This document shows positions 11,730 through 24,422 of a DNA stretch of 64,000 nucleotides, in pieces. How positions within the stretch are numbered: the stretch's first letter is position 1; each line of letters begins with the position of its first letter. Location of the stretch: NCBI GenBank assembly GCA_021442155.1, contig CM038221.1:148357601-148421600 (forward strand), written 5' to 3'. The notes under the pieces are model-generated. The model saw only the letters and a program-made list of their open reading frames with translations, did no database searches and was not told where the DNA came from. Origin of the DNA: Cymbidium sinense (lineage: Eukaryota > Streptophyta > Magnoliopsida > Asparagales > Orchidaceae). A program made the translations under genes and the position numbers.

Positions 11730-12500
11730 TTGATGGCTTGGTCAAGTTCAATCATTGATTATGGATTGGTTTAGATCAATAGTTTCAATCAATTTGACTT
11801 ATGGTGGATTTAGGCCATATATCATTTCCATAGACAAAATACCTAAAATCTTGAAAACTCACATGCACATAAATAAAATTGCAAGTATTAGCTAAATTTA
11901 TGAGTATCACTTAACTCAATATATATAAAGTCTGAGAGTATCACTTAATTTTTATGATTACTGTTTATCATCTAAATATTGAATAATTAATGAACATCAA
12001 TGTGAAATAATATTAAACACCATGTAGTAGCAACTATCCTACTAAACACAACTAGACTAAAGAAAAATTGAGGATAAGCATTGCTCCACACCAAAAAGTC
12101 ATCACATAAGAATTTAGAAAATAACTATAAGTTAATGATCTTCATAGTTGTGCTAAGATGACAGCCTAATCCACGCTATATCAAATCACATAAGCTTATG
12201 CTATGTGTTGAGATCTTTAACATGTTCTCTCGTCTTCATTTGATTTTATTCAAAGTTTATTACATCATTATACTTAGTGTGCAACGAGATCGAGTGATAG
12301 CAACAGTAAAAAAATACCTAGAAGAAGTCGTGTGCAACGGGACAAAAAAAGCGCAATCTGCGGTGAGACCTCTGGTGCCAAAGTTCGAGAGGACCGTGCT
12401 TTCGTGCGTGGAGTTCGGCGGAGAGCGGAGTTTGGGGGAGGAATTGAGCAAAACCGAAGCAGCGAGATCGGGACCGTCGGCCCTAAGATATGAGGGCGAT
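11730..12500. other. AT-rich spacer, no gene recognised
   Basis: Upstream of the PMD gene I see only AT-rich non-coding sequence. Overlapping plus and minus frames at 12,198-12,737 span the inverted repeat at 12,501, so at least one is an artefact. No family was recognised in either. Confidence 0.4.
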
Positions 12501-12549
12501 GCCCAATTAGTGGGCGACACTCTAATCTTCGGTCGCCCACTAATTGGGG
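12501..12549. repeat. 18-bp perfect-arm inverted repeat (hairpin)
   Basis: Left arm gcccaattagtgggcgac (12,501-12,518) and right arm gtcgcccactaattgggg (12,532-12,549) pair at 17 of 18 positions around a 13-nt loop. A related but shorter palindrome lies at 9,429-9,450. Confidence 0.85.
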
Positions 12550-12999
12550 CGGCTTCAATATCAGAAACTTTGGCCACTCTCATGCGTGACGCCACGTCGA
12601 AACGGCGGTACATACCAAATTTATCTTATATTCTTAAATTTTTTTTTATTGATACTCAATTAGCTAATTGGCATTTTAACACTCAATTTAAAAAAATTGC
12701 CAATAATTATTATAATATTGTATGCTTATATACATAATCATTACTAAATTTTACTTCATAACGGTTAAAACAATCACAGTACACCCTAACCAGCAGTCTC
12801 AAGATCATTGCAAAGGAAAAAAAGCAATGACAACGTTTGTGTGGACGTTTCTGAACATCTATTATAGAAATTATGATGATTTCAACCACTGTAAAATGGT
12901 GCCAATATTGCTGGCTTTATATATCAACTTCTACTCTTTAAGTATTCAAAATCTCTGCATGCCTGATATATATTAAGTTAATAACTTCTAAATGCCAAA

Positions 13000-13263
13000 T
13001 TAAAGGGATAGAGAAGTATGGCTTCCCACGTTTTCCGGTGAAGAGAAATTGCTGGACAAATCTCCTTCGGCAGAAATCATTTTACAGTCGCTCCACACTC
13101 CGAGAGAGGAACTTGACGCACTTACAGCTCCTGCCAATGGAGAAGTTGCCCAGCTATCAACTCTTCGCCATATCTCCAGCTCCTCTTCTCGTTCTTCATG
13201 GTAATACTTAAGACTCTCGACTTCGAGTCCATCAGAGGACTTCAGCCTCGTATTTAAAGGCAT
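13000..13263 (-). other. Unrecognised 87-codon ORF, possible exon fragment
   Basis: The frame starts MPLNTRLKSSDGLEVESLKY and is rich in Glu, Ser and Leu, with GC content above the neighbourhood (includes EEREEELEIWRRVDSWA). The composition looks more like a genuine exon than the surrounding AT-rich sequence, but I recognise no family. It lies just left of the 301-bp direct repeat. A second unassigned minus-strand stretch lies just right of the matching repeat (24,423-24,800). The two could be parts of one gene split by the 10-kb insertion. Confidence 0.3.
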
Positions 13264-13434
13264 GGAAGCTAATGAATAAGCCGAAGCTTCGTTGCAGCAT
13301 ATCCACTAAATGAAACAAATCTATTGTATTTCACCACAATTGCCAGATACATTTATAAGAATATTCTGTCATCATTTTCTGACTATATCTATCGATTACC
13401 ACGTACTAGAAAGTAACGAGGATTTGCAAATCTT

Positions 13435-13735
13435 ATCAAATTACGATATAAATAGAACATTCTTTGGGAAGATCCAAAGAATTTACGAAGCATTGCACTC
13501 TTTATATATATATATATATATATAATATATAAATAGAGCGAAAATACGATTCCTTTGCTCGAAAAGGATTAATATTTAATAGTGGGCCAATGCATATATT
13601 TAGCCTTTTACTTATGTAGTTGCATAAGGTGCAAGTTATTAGCAACGAGTAGTATTTCTACGTCCATATATAAGTAATTATATTTTCTCATATATTCATT
13701 CTTTTGAGTGAAAAGTTAATGTAAAATAAATAATT
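13435..13735 (+). repeat. Left copy of ~280-300-bp direct repeat
   Basis: The copy begins atcaaattacgatataaata and ends aaaataaataatt. The right copy is 24,006-24,284. Differences are few: a longer TA run, an extra tatttaa and scattered substitutions. Between the copies lies 10.3 kb of transposon sequence. Confidence 0.9.
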
Positions 13736-14470
13736 CGACGGACATCTGATGCAACGATGCGTAAATCGAAGCTAAAATACACTGGATGTCACCGAAACTA
13801 GACTAAATGATCTCCGATCGACGAACGGACTTCGCCATCGCATTCAAAACGTTGAAATTGATCATAATATACATATTTCACAATTCGACGGTCAATCGAT
13901 CAAGATGGAAATTCATCGATGCGCCTACGCGTATATCGGTGTCGGGAGACTGCGACGATGCTCGAACGACATCCGTTCGTGAAATTGATCGTACCGTTAG
14001 CGTCAAAATGTCGAAGCCTATCAAATGAGACTGTCCGTGCCCAATTCGGATGAGTTTGCATGAATGTCAAGCGGTCGGACGCGACGACGTGCAATTTTGA
14101 ACCAAAATTGGCCCGATTCGGCGCCGACTTGAACCAACATCATTGAAACAGACGAGCCATTGAATGAATGTCGAATTTACTTAGAAATGATATATTCGTG
14201 GGTTTAATTTAAAGATTTAGCAAATCTCAAAGCGATTGGGTCATACGAAGATAAAGAAACTTCTGATATTTATTTTTAACATGATAAAGAAAATGTTCAT
14301 AAATAATTTATTTCAGAATTAATTTGAAATTGAATTGAGCCATAAACAGTTTTAATTCTGTCTAATATTTTAAATATCCCGCTCAACTTAATTTGAAAAG
14401 ATAATTAAGCTGTGATTAAAGCTCTTAAATCTCATTATTTCCTACCTAATATTGGGCTAACGAGCGACAG
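13736..14470 (+). mobile_element. Gypsy-type LTR fragment, left part (copy E)
   Basis: Sequence at 13,780-14,130 matches the 308-bp LTR repeats at 60,838-61,470. Shared segments include ctccgatcgacgaacggact (13,810 and 61,192), ttcgccatcgcattca and tatcaaatgagactgtccg. It is the upstream part of an LTR whose downstream part reappears after the hAT insertion at about 21,960-24,005. No coding function. Confidence 0.7.
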
Positions 14471-15789
14471 TAGGGGTGTAAGCAGACGACATGAGAGGCT
14501 GCTCGTTGGTGTTACTCTTACATTTGGTTTGTTCGTTCGCGTGTTTGATTTAAGCTTGTTATGAGAATGTTCGTGTTTGGCTCGTTATTGTTCATTTAAG
14601 CTCGAATGTGTTCGTGTTCGGCTCGAATAAGACTCGTTTATTTGTTTGCTCGAATCAACTCGATTTCAGCTCGTGAAGAAGCTCGAAATTGGCTCGAATT
14701 TATCAAATTAAGTACTAAAACTAACTTTTTTTAAAAATTTTGAATTATTATAACAAAAAATTTTAGATACAATTTTACAAATAAGAAAAACACAAATCAA
14801 TATACAAATTTTATTAATATTTAATATTTTTTGAATTTTATAATATACATTCCACATAAAATTTTTCTAATGAAAGATATGCAAATACAATGATACAATC
14901 AAACAAAAATATAAAAAAAAAAAGTTTTATTAAACTAGAGAAAGAAATATAAAGTCCTTATAGGGGATAAGGCTCAAATATCTAATGCTCTAAGAGCTAC
15001 AAGAAGATTAAAGAGTTTAATCCCCATCTAAATACAAAAAAATAGAAAATAAGAAAAGCTAAAGAAAGGTAAAAATTGAAAAAAAAAATAGCAGCCGATG
15101 AAGAGAGCTTCAAAAAGATCAGCAGACAGTCAGTAGAATTCAGGGATCAACACCAACACCTTCAAACTTGCAAGGAGTAGAGAAAATGATTTGCAAAAAA
15201 AAAAAAACACTTGAGAAGATAGTTAATGAAGAGAAAAAAAATATATATGAGTATGATCTATAAGAGAAGGCATAGATGGCTCAGGCTCAAAGTAAAAAAA
15301 ATATTCATTTAAATTATGAACATAAGGGGCAAGAAATTAGTGAGTATCCAACTTCCAAGAAGGTTACAATCACAAAAGATGTTACCAACCAAAGAAAAGA
15401 ATTTTAAGATCATCATAGCCATCATAATATCCAATTAGCCAAAACAACAAAAGAAACAACATTCTAACTTACCTCTGTGATGATGTTGCTTTGTTTATGG
15501 TTCCATAGGTACAGTAAGGAGATTGTGAAAAAGGCACCATGGTCCATGGGTAGGGCTGTCAAAACAGTTTATAATACAAGTAGTTGCGCATGCTGAACAT
15601 CCAATGAGTCAATCAATCCCATGATCCTCATAGAATGATAGAAATAACAAAAAGCAAGTAAGCAACCTTCAAAGTTCAAAGTTCAAAGTAACTTAGGCTT
15701 TGCAATCAAAGCAACAAGCCAACAACAGCCAAGTAGGCAAGTAGCCAACAATTAGAGAAAAAAATAACAACAATACAAGTATACTGAAA

Positions 15790-16790
15790 GTGAGAATAAG
15801 CTGAACAGCCAACTAAGTTACCAAAGTACCAAACCTGAAACTCTGAAAGAATCAACAAAAATAATCATCAATGGCTGGATAGAAATGAAACGAAACACAA
15901 TAATAAGTCAAAATTCTCTGATGTCATATGCCCATAGCATAGCAAATACTCAATCACATGATTCACATCTAACAGCCAACATGCTATCTATTATAAGAAG
16001 TTATTGACTTGTAGCCTTGCATATTTAAAACAGTAAAACAACAGTTGAATGAAAATAGCAAAATAACCAAACATCATAGAATGATAGAAGCAAGCGTGGC
16101 GTTGCAATGGGCGGTGGAAGTGACAAAGTGGCGTGGACACTACGAGTTGAATATTTGAATGAAACGATAAGAGTTTTTTGTAGCTAATTGTAAGCTCTAC
16201 AACTAGTAATGCCAAGCATGTAATATCATCAATGCCGCAAGAAAAGGATCAAAGAGGAAGTAGCCAACAATTCTAGGAAAAAATAATACAAATATCAGCA
16301 ATAACACAATTCACCAAAATGTAGAATAGCCCACTGGAAGCTAGGAGGATGCAAAAAAATCACTTAATAAGTCTAATTAACCAATCCATAAAAAATAGTA
16401 CTAATCAAAGTAAAGAAGGTCAAAAAAAAAAAAAAGTAACCATTTTAGGTCCAAGTGAAACAGTGAGAATACCAACCAAGTTACCAAAATATCAAAACTG
16501 AAACTCTGTCTGAAAGAATCAATAAAAGCAACCATCAATGGCTGGATAGAAGTGAAACAAAACACAATAATAAGCCAAAATCTTTGGATGCCATATGCCC
16601 ATAGCATAACAAATACTCAATCACATGAATCATATCTAACAGCCAATAGGTTATCTATTATAACTTATAAGAAGTTGTAGACTTGTAGTCTTGCAAAATT
16701 AAAACAGCAAAATAGCAGCTGAATGAAAATAGCAAAATAATAGAACAACATAAAATGATAGAACTAGGCAGTAGTCCAGTGGAGTCAGTG
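15790..16790 (+). repeat. Duplicated hAT subterminal block (left side)
   Basis: Two direct copies about 660 bp apart (15,823-16,100 and 16,483-16,760) share gaaagaatcaa, atcaatggctggatagaa, ccatatgcccatagcata and aatactcaatcacatga. Both are inverted relative to 20,090-20,430. The second copy also matches 20,430-20,620 inverted (gcatcctcctatcttctagt). Confidence 0.8.
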
Positions 16791-17476
16791 GACAGCAGTT
16801 GAATGAAAATATAGGAGTTTTGAAACTAGAGAGGCTCAGATTTAATTATAGCATATATGTAATATGATAATGACATAACCTTGTACACTCTATATGGTTG
16901 CATGTTTTACTTTAACATGTCATTCCAAATATAGAGAGACAAATATTGGAACATAAAAGTATTCGATGCTCATTAATCATCTTAAAATCCCATATAAGGT
17001 TGAAAAATTGCATACATCCAAACCATAGAAGATTAATTAAAAAGTATCTGTTCAAATTTGCATATTTAACCATAAATATAATCCTCTATAGGGTTATATG
17101 CGATAATGACAAACCAAAACAAATGCAACAAGCAACGAAACAACATTTACCTATTTGAGCATTTTAAATCATCATAGCCACACTCCTATAATTCTTCTGC
17201 CAAAAAAATAATTAGAATAAAATAATATTAAGCAATAATTCTTAAATTTAAATCAACCCAAAGCTAAACAATCCATCAACTATCATCAACATAAGTGTAT
17301 AACCAAATATATAAAATAAAAACATGAAAAGTATTTGCAATTAAATGTATATGAAATATTATAAGCAATGAAGCACCCAATGGAACACAATCCTCTTCTT
17401 GCTCATGAATCACCCAATAGAACACCCAAATTTTCCTCCTCCAACATTTCTTGTTGTGACAAAAAATTAAAAAACA

Positions 17477-19480
17477 TTAGAAGCAAAATAAATATAATGA
17501 AATAACAAGATTAAATTGCATGGTACTGTATTGAAGCAATGAAGCACTTACCAATGGTGTTTTAACATTTAGTTGGGATGATCTGGTCCAATTAGATGCA
17601 CAAACTAATGCATTAACTATCTTGGAAGATAAACAACTTCTATAATCATCAAGCACCCTTCCACCAGCACTAAATGTAGATTCAGAAGCAACAATTATTA
17701 TTGGAATTGATAAAATATCACGAGCCATTCTAGACAAACATGGATATTTCAATGTGTTCATTTTCCACCATTCCAAAATATCAAATTGCTCAGTATTGCA
17801 AACAAATAACCCTTTCTCAAGATACACCTGCAAGTCAGACTTAGCAGGTTGAATGGAACCAGATGACATAACAAAATCTTTAAAACCCAACATACAATCA
17901 AATTGAGATGTGCCAAGAGGATCTATAACAGACTTTGAAGAAGAAAACCCCACATTGATAGATTCATTCATTGCAGCAATAGAAGAACTCTCAGAAGCAT
18001 ATATTGCATGTATTTCCCAAAGAGCCTTCTCAACATATGTAGTTTGAGAATCAAGTTCATGTAATTCATAAATCTTAGGAAATGTAAACGAAATGAATTT
18101 CAACTTTAAATGAGGATCAAGAACTGTAGCAACTGACATTAGTAGGTTACACTCCCCCCAATATTTATCAAATTTTATTTTCATAACTTTGGCCATTTTT
18201 CTAATATACTCATCTTCAGATCTAGATTCTTCCCAGAGAAGCTTCTTAACATGCATTACAGTTGGCAAAAAATATTTGATGTTGGATAAGATGTGTCAGA
18301 AATTGTTTGAGTGCATTATTAAAAATTGATAAGAACTTTCTGATTTTTTCATACCTTAGCCAATTAGAATCTAGTGATACCCACTTGTAATTTGAATCTC
18401 TAACTGCATAATGAGTTAAGACAGTACGACAAATAAAAGCAAACTCAAGCATCATATAAGTTGAATTCCAATGTGTTGGCACATCAATACAAAGAGACTG
18501 TGATGTAGGAACACCTAACTGTTTTGCAATCTCAACAAATTTGTGTAGCATTGCATAAAATTTTTTGAGATATTTAACTGACTCCCTTATATTATAAATT
18601 ATATCATGCACTTCTTTCAAACCATCCTGCTCTATTATATTCAATTATGTGCACAACACCTGATATGAAAAAAAATGACCACGAAAATGCAATTTTTCTC
18701 TTGAATCAAAGTTATTTCTAAGGTAAGAAGCTGCAACATCATTATTACTAGCATTATCAAGAGTAATTGATGAGACTTTATCCTGAAGATTTCATTCTAA
18801 CAAACATACATATAACACGGATGAAAGTCCCAGTATGAGGAGGGTCAAGTTTAATAAAATTAATAATTCTTTTCTGGATCTTCTATGACAAATCAATGAA
18901 ATGAATAGTCAAACACATATACCTTATTGTCTGATTAGATGTCCAACAATCTGATGTTAATGAAACTCTCTGCACACCGCTAAGATAAGTCTTAAGTTTG
19001 TCTTTCTCAACATCATAAATCCGCATACAATCATTTTTTATGGAGTTTCTAGACACACTATCATAGTTAGGATTCAAATATTTCAATAAGATATTAAACC
19101 AAGTGTGCCTACCATCGTAAAAAGGATATTCATGGACAATAATCATTCTTGCAATAATTTCTCTGACATGCCTTTGATCATAATTTTTAGGATCATGAAA
19201 AATAGAAATGCCAAATTTACTAGCAATATCAATTGGGGATAAATTCAGTCGCTTCTATCTTTTATCTGACAAATCAATAACTTGTTTACCTTTTGATTTA
19301 ATTTTATCACAATCTTTGATATGTCAGAGAAGTTGTGAAGTTGTGCCTATTTTTTATTTTTGAAACTTAACTCCACAAGACATACATTGCATGCAAGGAA
19401 TCTCAACACCCTTAGACATAGTTTTAACCTCTACAAAGTACTCCTAGATAGTAGACTTTCTCTTTCTAGATTTTTTATCC
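17477..19480 (-). pseudogene. hAT transposase, BED-finger type, degraded
   Basis: Read from right to left the product has a BED zinc finger at about 19,280-19,480 (CMQCMSCGVKF, then GTTSQLL and HIKDC) with a stop in the tryptophan region. Next comes a hAT core segment at 18,883-19,190 (IIVHEYPFYDGRHTWFNILL, VSLTSDCWTSNQ), then 18,246-18,780 (LDNASNNDVAASYLRNNF, VPTHWNSTYMMLEFA). The C-terminal dimerisation domain is at about 17,560-17,800 (YPCLSRMARDILSIPII, SESTFSAGGRVLDDYRS). This is the order of RICESLEEPER/DAYSLEEPER-like hAT transposases (about 650-700 residues). Internal stops (around 18,645 and 18,790) and a frame change near 18,250 break it. The long open stretch of 263 codons at the C-terminus suggests fairly recent decay. 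A domesticated gene is possible in principle, but the breaks argue against it. Confidence 0.9.
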
Positions 19481-20089
19481 TGCCCCTCTCATATAGTGCT
19501 AGTACTCTCAATAATTTGTTGAGATGCTTGATTATGAATGTCTTCCAAATGTTCCATATCTACTGGTGGTACCTCACCAGTTGATGCAGAATGAGAATGC
19601 TCAAATGAAGACACATGTTGTATGTAAACTATGAATAATTCCAAACATCATGTGTTAAATGACAAATATGTTATAAAATAATGCATTCATAGATATAACA
19701 AAGTTTAGAATATAAAATACATTACAACTAAGCTTTGCATAATCAAAATTGTAAGGATGAATATCATCTATAATAGAAGGAGAGTGAGCTTCATTACAAT
19801 AGAAATAAGAAGATTATTAGAAAATTAGTTAACTAGCTAATGGCTATTTAAATCACATTTTTTTAAATAATTTGGTAAAAGTAGAAACAAGTCAAACAAT
19901 AAATAATCATCAAATATCAAAGTAAAAATATATGAATATATGATCCTTTTTTTTGCTCTGATGATGATATTAAGCATGCTTCGTGCATTACTAGTGTAGA
20001 GCTTACAATTAGCTACAAAAAGCTCCTATCTTTTCATTCAAATATACAACTGCTGTCCACTGCCACTAGGCACTAGACTAGTGTCTACT

Positions 20090-20620
20090 ACACACTACCC
20101 ATTGCCCATTGCCCACTGCCCAGTTCTATAATTCTATGATGTTTGGTTGTTTTGCTGTTTTCATTCAACTGCTGTTTGGCTGTTTTAAATATGCAAGACT
20201 ACAAGTCAATAACTTCTTATAATAGATAGTCTGTTGGCTGTTAGATGTGAATCATGTGATTGAGTATTTGTTATATTATGGGCATATGACATCAGAAGAT
20301 TTTGACTTATTATTGTATTTCGGTTTCATTTCTATCCAGCCATTGATTGTTACTTTTGTTGATTTCTTCAAACAGAGTTTCAGGTTTGGTACTTTTGGTA
20401 ACTTGGTTGGCTATTTAGCTTATTCTCACTTCTCGATGGACCTAAAATGGTTCCTTTTTTTGGCAAGCTTGGAGCCTCTTTGCTTTGATTAGAACTATTT
20501 TTTCTAGATTAGTTAATTAGACTTATTAAGTGCTTTTTTGCATCCTCCTATCTTCTAGTGGGTTTTTCTATATTTTGGTGAATGGTGTTGTTGTATACAG
20601 TATACTTGTATTATTATTTT
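20090..20620 (-). repeat. hAT subterminal block, right side (inverted)
   Basis: Inverted match to 16,300-16,790, including tgactt attattg-type and ctatccagccattgattgtt segments, and the stretch gcatcctcctatcttctagt. The open frame at 20,247-20,492 is a by-product of this repeat and is not a gene. Confidence 0.75.
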
Positions 20621-20976
20621 TTTCCTGGAATTGTCAGCTACTTTTCTACTTGGCTGTTGTTGTTGCTTTAAGTGATATTAGCAATAAACTCATCGCTTTC
20701 TTATTACATGGTTTTGTCAAAGATGTCATCACTAAACTCCAAATTCTCAATGAACAAAATATCCCTATAATATTGCTTGCTAATTCTTTTATTTAGCCTG
20801 TTAAGTAAATTGGTACTTAACAAGTTCTTATGTGTAACTTATGAAACAATAAAATCAGGGCGAAAAGTTGACGGGTAAAAGAATGGACAAAGAAGAATAC
20901 CAAGCAAAGTTACTCGAACTTTGAAGAAACTAATGTATGGATCAAGGAACGAACAACACAAATACTGAAATATGCA

Positions 20977-21262
20977 ACACATTGAAACTAAACACTAACA
21001 GTAAACAGTAAACAACATCACAGTCTCACAGATTCACAAGAATCATAACCAACAGTCTACAGAAGCTCCCATAGACTCATATGGCCATACAACAGAGGAG
21101 TCATGCTCCTAAAAATACGCAATACATTGTCACATTGAAACTAAACACTAACAATAATAAAGAGTAAACAACATCACAATCTCACAGATTCACAAGAATC
21201 ACAATCAACATAGGCTCCCATAGACCTATATGGTCATACAACAGAGGAGTCATGCTCCTAAA
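20977..21262. repeat. Two-unit tandem repeat, period ~150 bp
   Basis: The segment cattgaaactaaacactaac begins at about 20,980 and again at about 21,131. Both units end with acagaggagtcatgctcc. It is non-coding and lies within the presumed 5' region of the hAT element. Confidence 0.75.
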
Positions 21263-21959
21263 AAAATCACATAATTGCAATAACCATAGATTGGTGAAAG
21301 GCTACAAAGATCTATGAGACCGCGGACATACCTAGAGCTTGAAAAGTAAAGGAAATCACAGAGAAGAGTCAGAGCGCCAGATGACTCAAAAAAAGCAAGA
21401 ATGAGAGAGATGGACAGAGTCACAAAGCCATATAGGATCAAATTCACATATAAGACTCTCCACTTGCTTGATACGCCAAACACCACGGCCACGCAATGAC
21501 GCAAGAATAAAAGAAATCTGAGAGGCAGGACTCGGGAGGAAGGGATTATAGATGGACTGAGTGCTTATCGACTATTAATCACCATGCTCGGCCGAGAGAC
21601 GACTCAAACGAGGAGAAGTGGAGATTGGAGAACTCATGTGAGAGGCTCGTGAGGCGTAAGAGAAGAACTAGTAACGAACGCCGCCTCAAAATGTTGGCCA
21701 TTGAAAGCCGGAAAGACTTAAGAAAAGTAGAAAATAGTGGAATTCGAATCTCTCGGAGAAGCCAAATAGGCTAAAGCCCTAAAATAAATAACGAAATAAG
21801 TTACACAATTATTAATCGAGGAATCGCTACAGCGCAGCCTCACTTATCGAAGCCTTATCGAAGTGAACCCAGAAATAGTTCCGTTGTTCGGTTCGATCGT
21901 TCGCTTCGAATGAAATTTTTTGTGTTGTTAATTAATTTTGAGTAATTACACTGTCAACA

Positions 21960-24005
21960 ACAGCTATTTTGATAGCCTAGACAACGGGTCTTTTAGGGGG
22001 TTCATTCGATTCAAGCAAAAAAAAAATAGAATTTTTTTTTGCCTATTTGCTCTCTATCTCGCCTCCCTCCCGTTCGCCCATCCACTGTTCTCCTCCCAGT
22101 TGAAGCCGAACGAAGCCCCCTCTCGGTTTGTCCTCAAGGAGCCAAAATCTTGTAAGTCCGTCTTCTCCTTAGATCCCAAAACCTACCGCTCGACCCCTCA
22201 CTCCAGCCCGTCACAGCCTTCCCTTTACCTTTCACACACTCGAAACCCATCCGTCTCTCGCTGGTTCCCCATCCAGATTCGAGAAATCTGTCTCCTCTAC
22301 CCAGCAACCCTTTGGCCCAGTTGCACCACACTACAATTCTCCTCTCTCCCGTCTTCCAGCTCGCCGCATAAATAGTCAGCCTCCCCGTCCTCACTGGTTC
22401 ACGACCATCCATCACAAATAGAGTCGAACTCCAACTTCAATCTGTTTCCTCTCTGTCATATTCTTATTCCTCTTTTAACCCGTCTCTCACAGATCCCTTA
22501 ATCCTTCCTCCAAAACTAACTTCCCCAAGATCTAATAGATGAGGTAAAACAGAGATATGTGATTTCATATTTTCGTTGAGCGTATGGATTATCTTTTTTA
22601 GTATTTAGTTAAAATCAAATCAAATCCTGTTCAAAGTCCTGCTCCAACTTGTTATTAGTCAACCTCGTAATTCTTAGATTAGCTAACAAAAACTAGAGAG
22701 ATGTGGGATTAAGAATTTTGTGTGATTCAGAATTGATATTTTTGGTTATATGATAAGAAAGGTGAGGAATGAGATCTAAGATTATGAGGAGTCATAGTTG
22801 TCATTTTCACTACTTGTAAGAGTTTGAGTTAAGCTTATTTCAAAGTTTGCTCAAATACTATTAAATTAAGCACAAATATTATCACCGTGAGTTGCCTCTT
22901 CAACAATAACTTTGGGTTGACAAAATAAGTAGTAGTACATTGTTGACCCTCATTTGCTAAAACTGCAGCTACTCCTGCCCCAAGAAAATCTCTCGCCCAT
23001 CTCCCAACCGTTCTCTCCCTCACTCATCTTCTCTCTCAAGGATCTAGAGTATACCGAGAATTCATCACACTTGTTCCTCTGAACACTTGAGAGGTAACTC
23101 CACATCGACAGTTCCTCTCAAGATATCTCCTCAGTATTTCATATCCCCTCTTTGATTGAGTCCAATTCCCTACTAGAAAGAACTCCACCATTAGGCAGGT
23201 TCCTCTCAATTTCTTGCATCTTCCTCCTCTTTTCCCTTCCTCTCGGCATACCTTTCTCAATCATCTTCCTCCTCCTTTCCCTTCCACACAAACGACGGCT
23301 ACCGAGAGGCAACTCTGCCATCAGGCAGGTTACTCTCGATTTTCAACATTTTTCCCACCTATTCAACCCAAATAATCAACTCAATAATCTCTCTTATTCA
23401 ATTTTTTCTAGTTGAACTCATGCAAAATTATTATTGCTGCTGTTGGTGAATGTATGAAGATGCTTAAATGTGTAAAAAGAAATTGTATATTTATGCATGT
23501 GCTTCTTTTTGTAGGTTTGAATGCCTCGTCATTGTCATCAGGGTGTGACGAGATGAAATTTGATTGGAATAAGACACCGCCATACGCTTCATCGTATCAA
23601 TAAGCCAAAATCGTTAGATGTTGCTCATCGAATGTCTTAAATTTTACTAAATTTTAGATTTAAAAAAAGTGGAAGGAGATTTGAATTTAGAAATTGCATA
23701 TATTTGCTTTTATGCAGGTGATTGAATGTCTCGCTTATCGCAGATAATGATTAAATTTCACCCGAGGCTTTAAAACTCCAACCCACGCCATGAGGGTGTG
23801 TGATAGCCAAAACAGTTTAAAATATTATAGATTAATATCGCTGAATGCCAAAAATTTTGTCAAAATTCACCAGAATAAAATTCAAGCTAAACAAACAGCG
23901 CTGCCTATATTTGCTAAAATAAAATTGATATCAAATTGAATTTTGAATTATAAATGAGAATGAATTTGAAATGAATTTAAAGATTATATTTCAAATAAAA
24001 TTGAT
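21960..24005 (+). mobile_element. Gypsy-type LTR fragment, right part (copy E)
   Basis: This stretch resumes the LTR interrupted by the hAT element. A CT-rich leader at 22,040-22,520 parallels 61,740-62,330 in copy C. Pyrimidine-rich repeats occupy 23,040-23,410, with aggcaggtt-type blocks near 23,194 and 23,323. Tandem units at 23,480-23,900 carry the hairpin core ctcgtca...tgacgag (23,525-23,552). No gag or primer-binding site is visible before the right direct repeat begins at 24,006. Small ORFs (for example 21,938-22,375 and 22,134-22,415 on the other strand) overlap each other and match nothing I know. Confidence 0.65.
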
Positions 24006-24284
24006 ATCAAATTACGATATAAATATAACACTCTTTGGGAAGATCCGAAGAATGTACGAAGCATTGCACTCTTTATATATATAATATAAATAGAGCGAAA
24101 ATACGATTCCTTTGTTCGAAAAGGATTAATAGTGGGCCAATGCATATATTTAGTCTTTTACTTAGTAGTTGCATAAGGTGCAAGTTATTAGCAACGTGTA
24201 GTATTTCTACGTCCATATATAAGTAATTATGTTTTCTCATATATTCATTCTTTTGAGTGAAAAGTTAATGCAAAATAAATAATT
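24006..24284 (+). repeat. Right copy of ~280-300-bp direct repeat
   Basis: This is the partner of 13,435-13,735. It starts atcaaattacgatataaata and ends aaaataaataattt. Sequences outside the two copies differ, so the duplicated block marks the edges of the intervening insertion. Confidence 0.9.
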
Positions 24285-24422
24285 TGTTTATGAAGTATAA
24301 TTTTTTTTAGCATTTTGTTGGAAATAAATATGAAAATTTTAAGATAGTTTACTTCGTAGTTCATTTCTAAGAAAATATATAGTTAAAATGATCGCATTTA
24401 CTTTGCATGAATTTAGTCCATT

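Larger units (their letters stand above)
14472..21950 (-). mobile_element. hAT-superfamily transposon (approximate limits)
   Basis: The left end is placed at taggggtgtaagc (14,473), like the C/TAGGGGTGTAA start of many plant hAT elements. It is followed by ttcg/ctcg-rich subterminal sequence typical of this group (14,520-14,700). A transposase on the minus strand lies inside (17,477-19,480). Inverted subterminal blocks flank it (16,300-16,790 with 20,090-20,620). The right end is put near 21,950, where ttcg-rich sequence (21,880-21,910) ends and CT-rich LTR sequence resumes. I found no clear 8-bp target duplication, so the ends are inferred. Confidence 0.6.

Noticed and set aside
12198..12737. 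179-codon plus-strand ORF and two overlapping minus-strand ORFs
   Set aside because: They overlap each other across the 12,501 inverted repeat, and none shows a recognisable domain. The evidence is not enough to call a gene.
13435..24284. Reading the 280-300-bp direct repeats as LTRs of one retrotransposon
   Set aside because: The interior begins and ends in a different LTR family and contains no primer-binding site or gag-pol next to the repeats.
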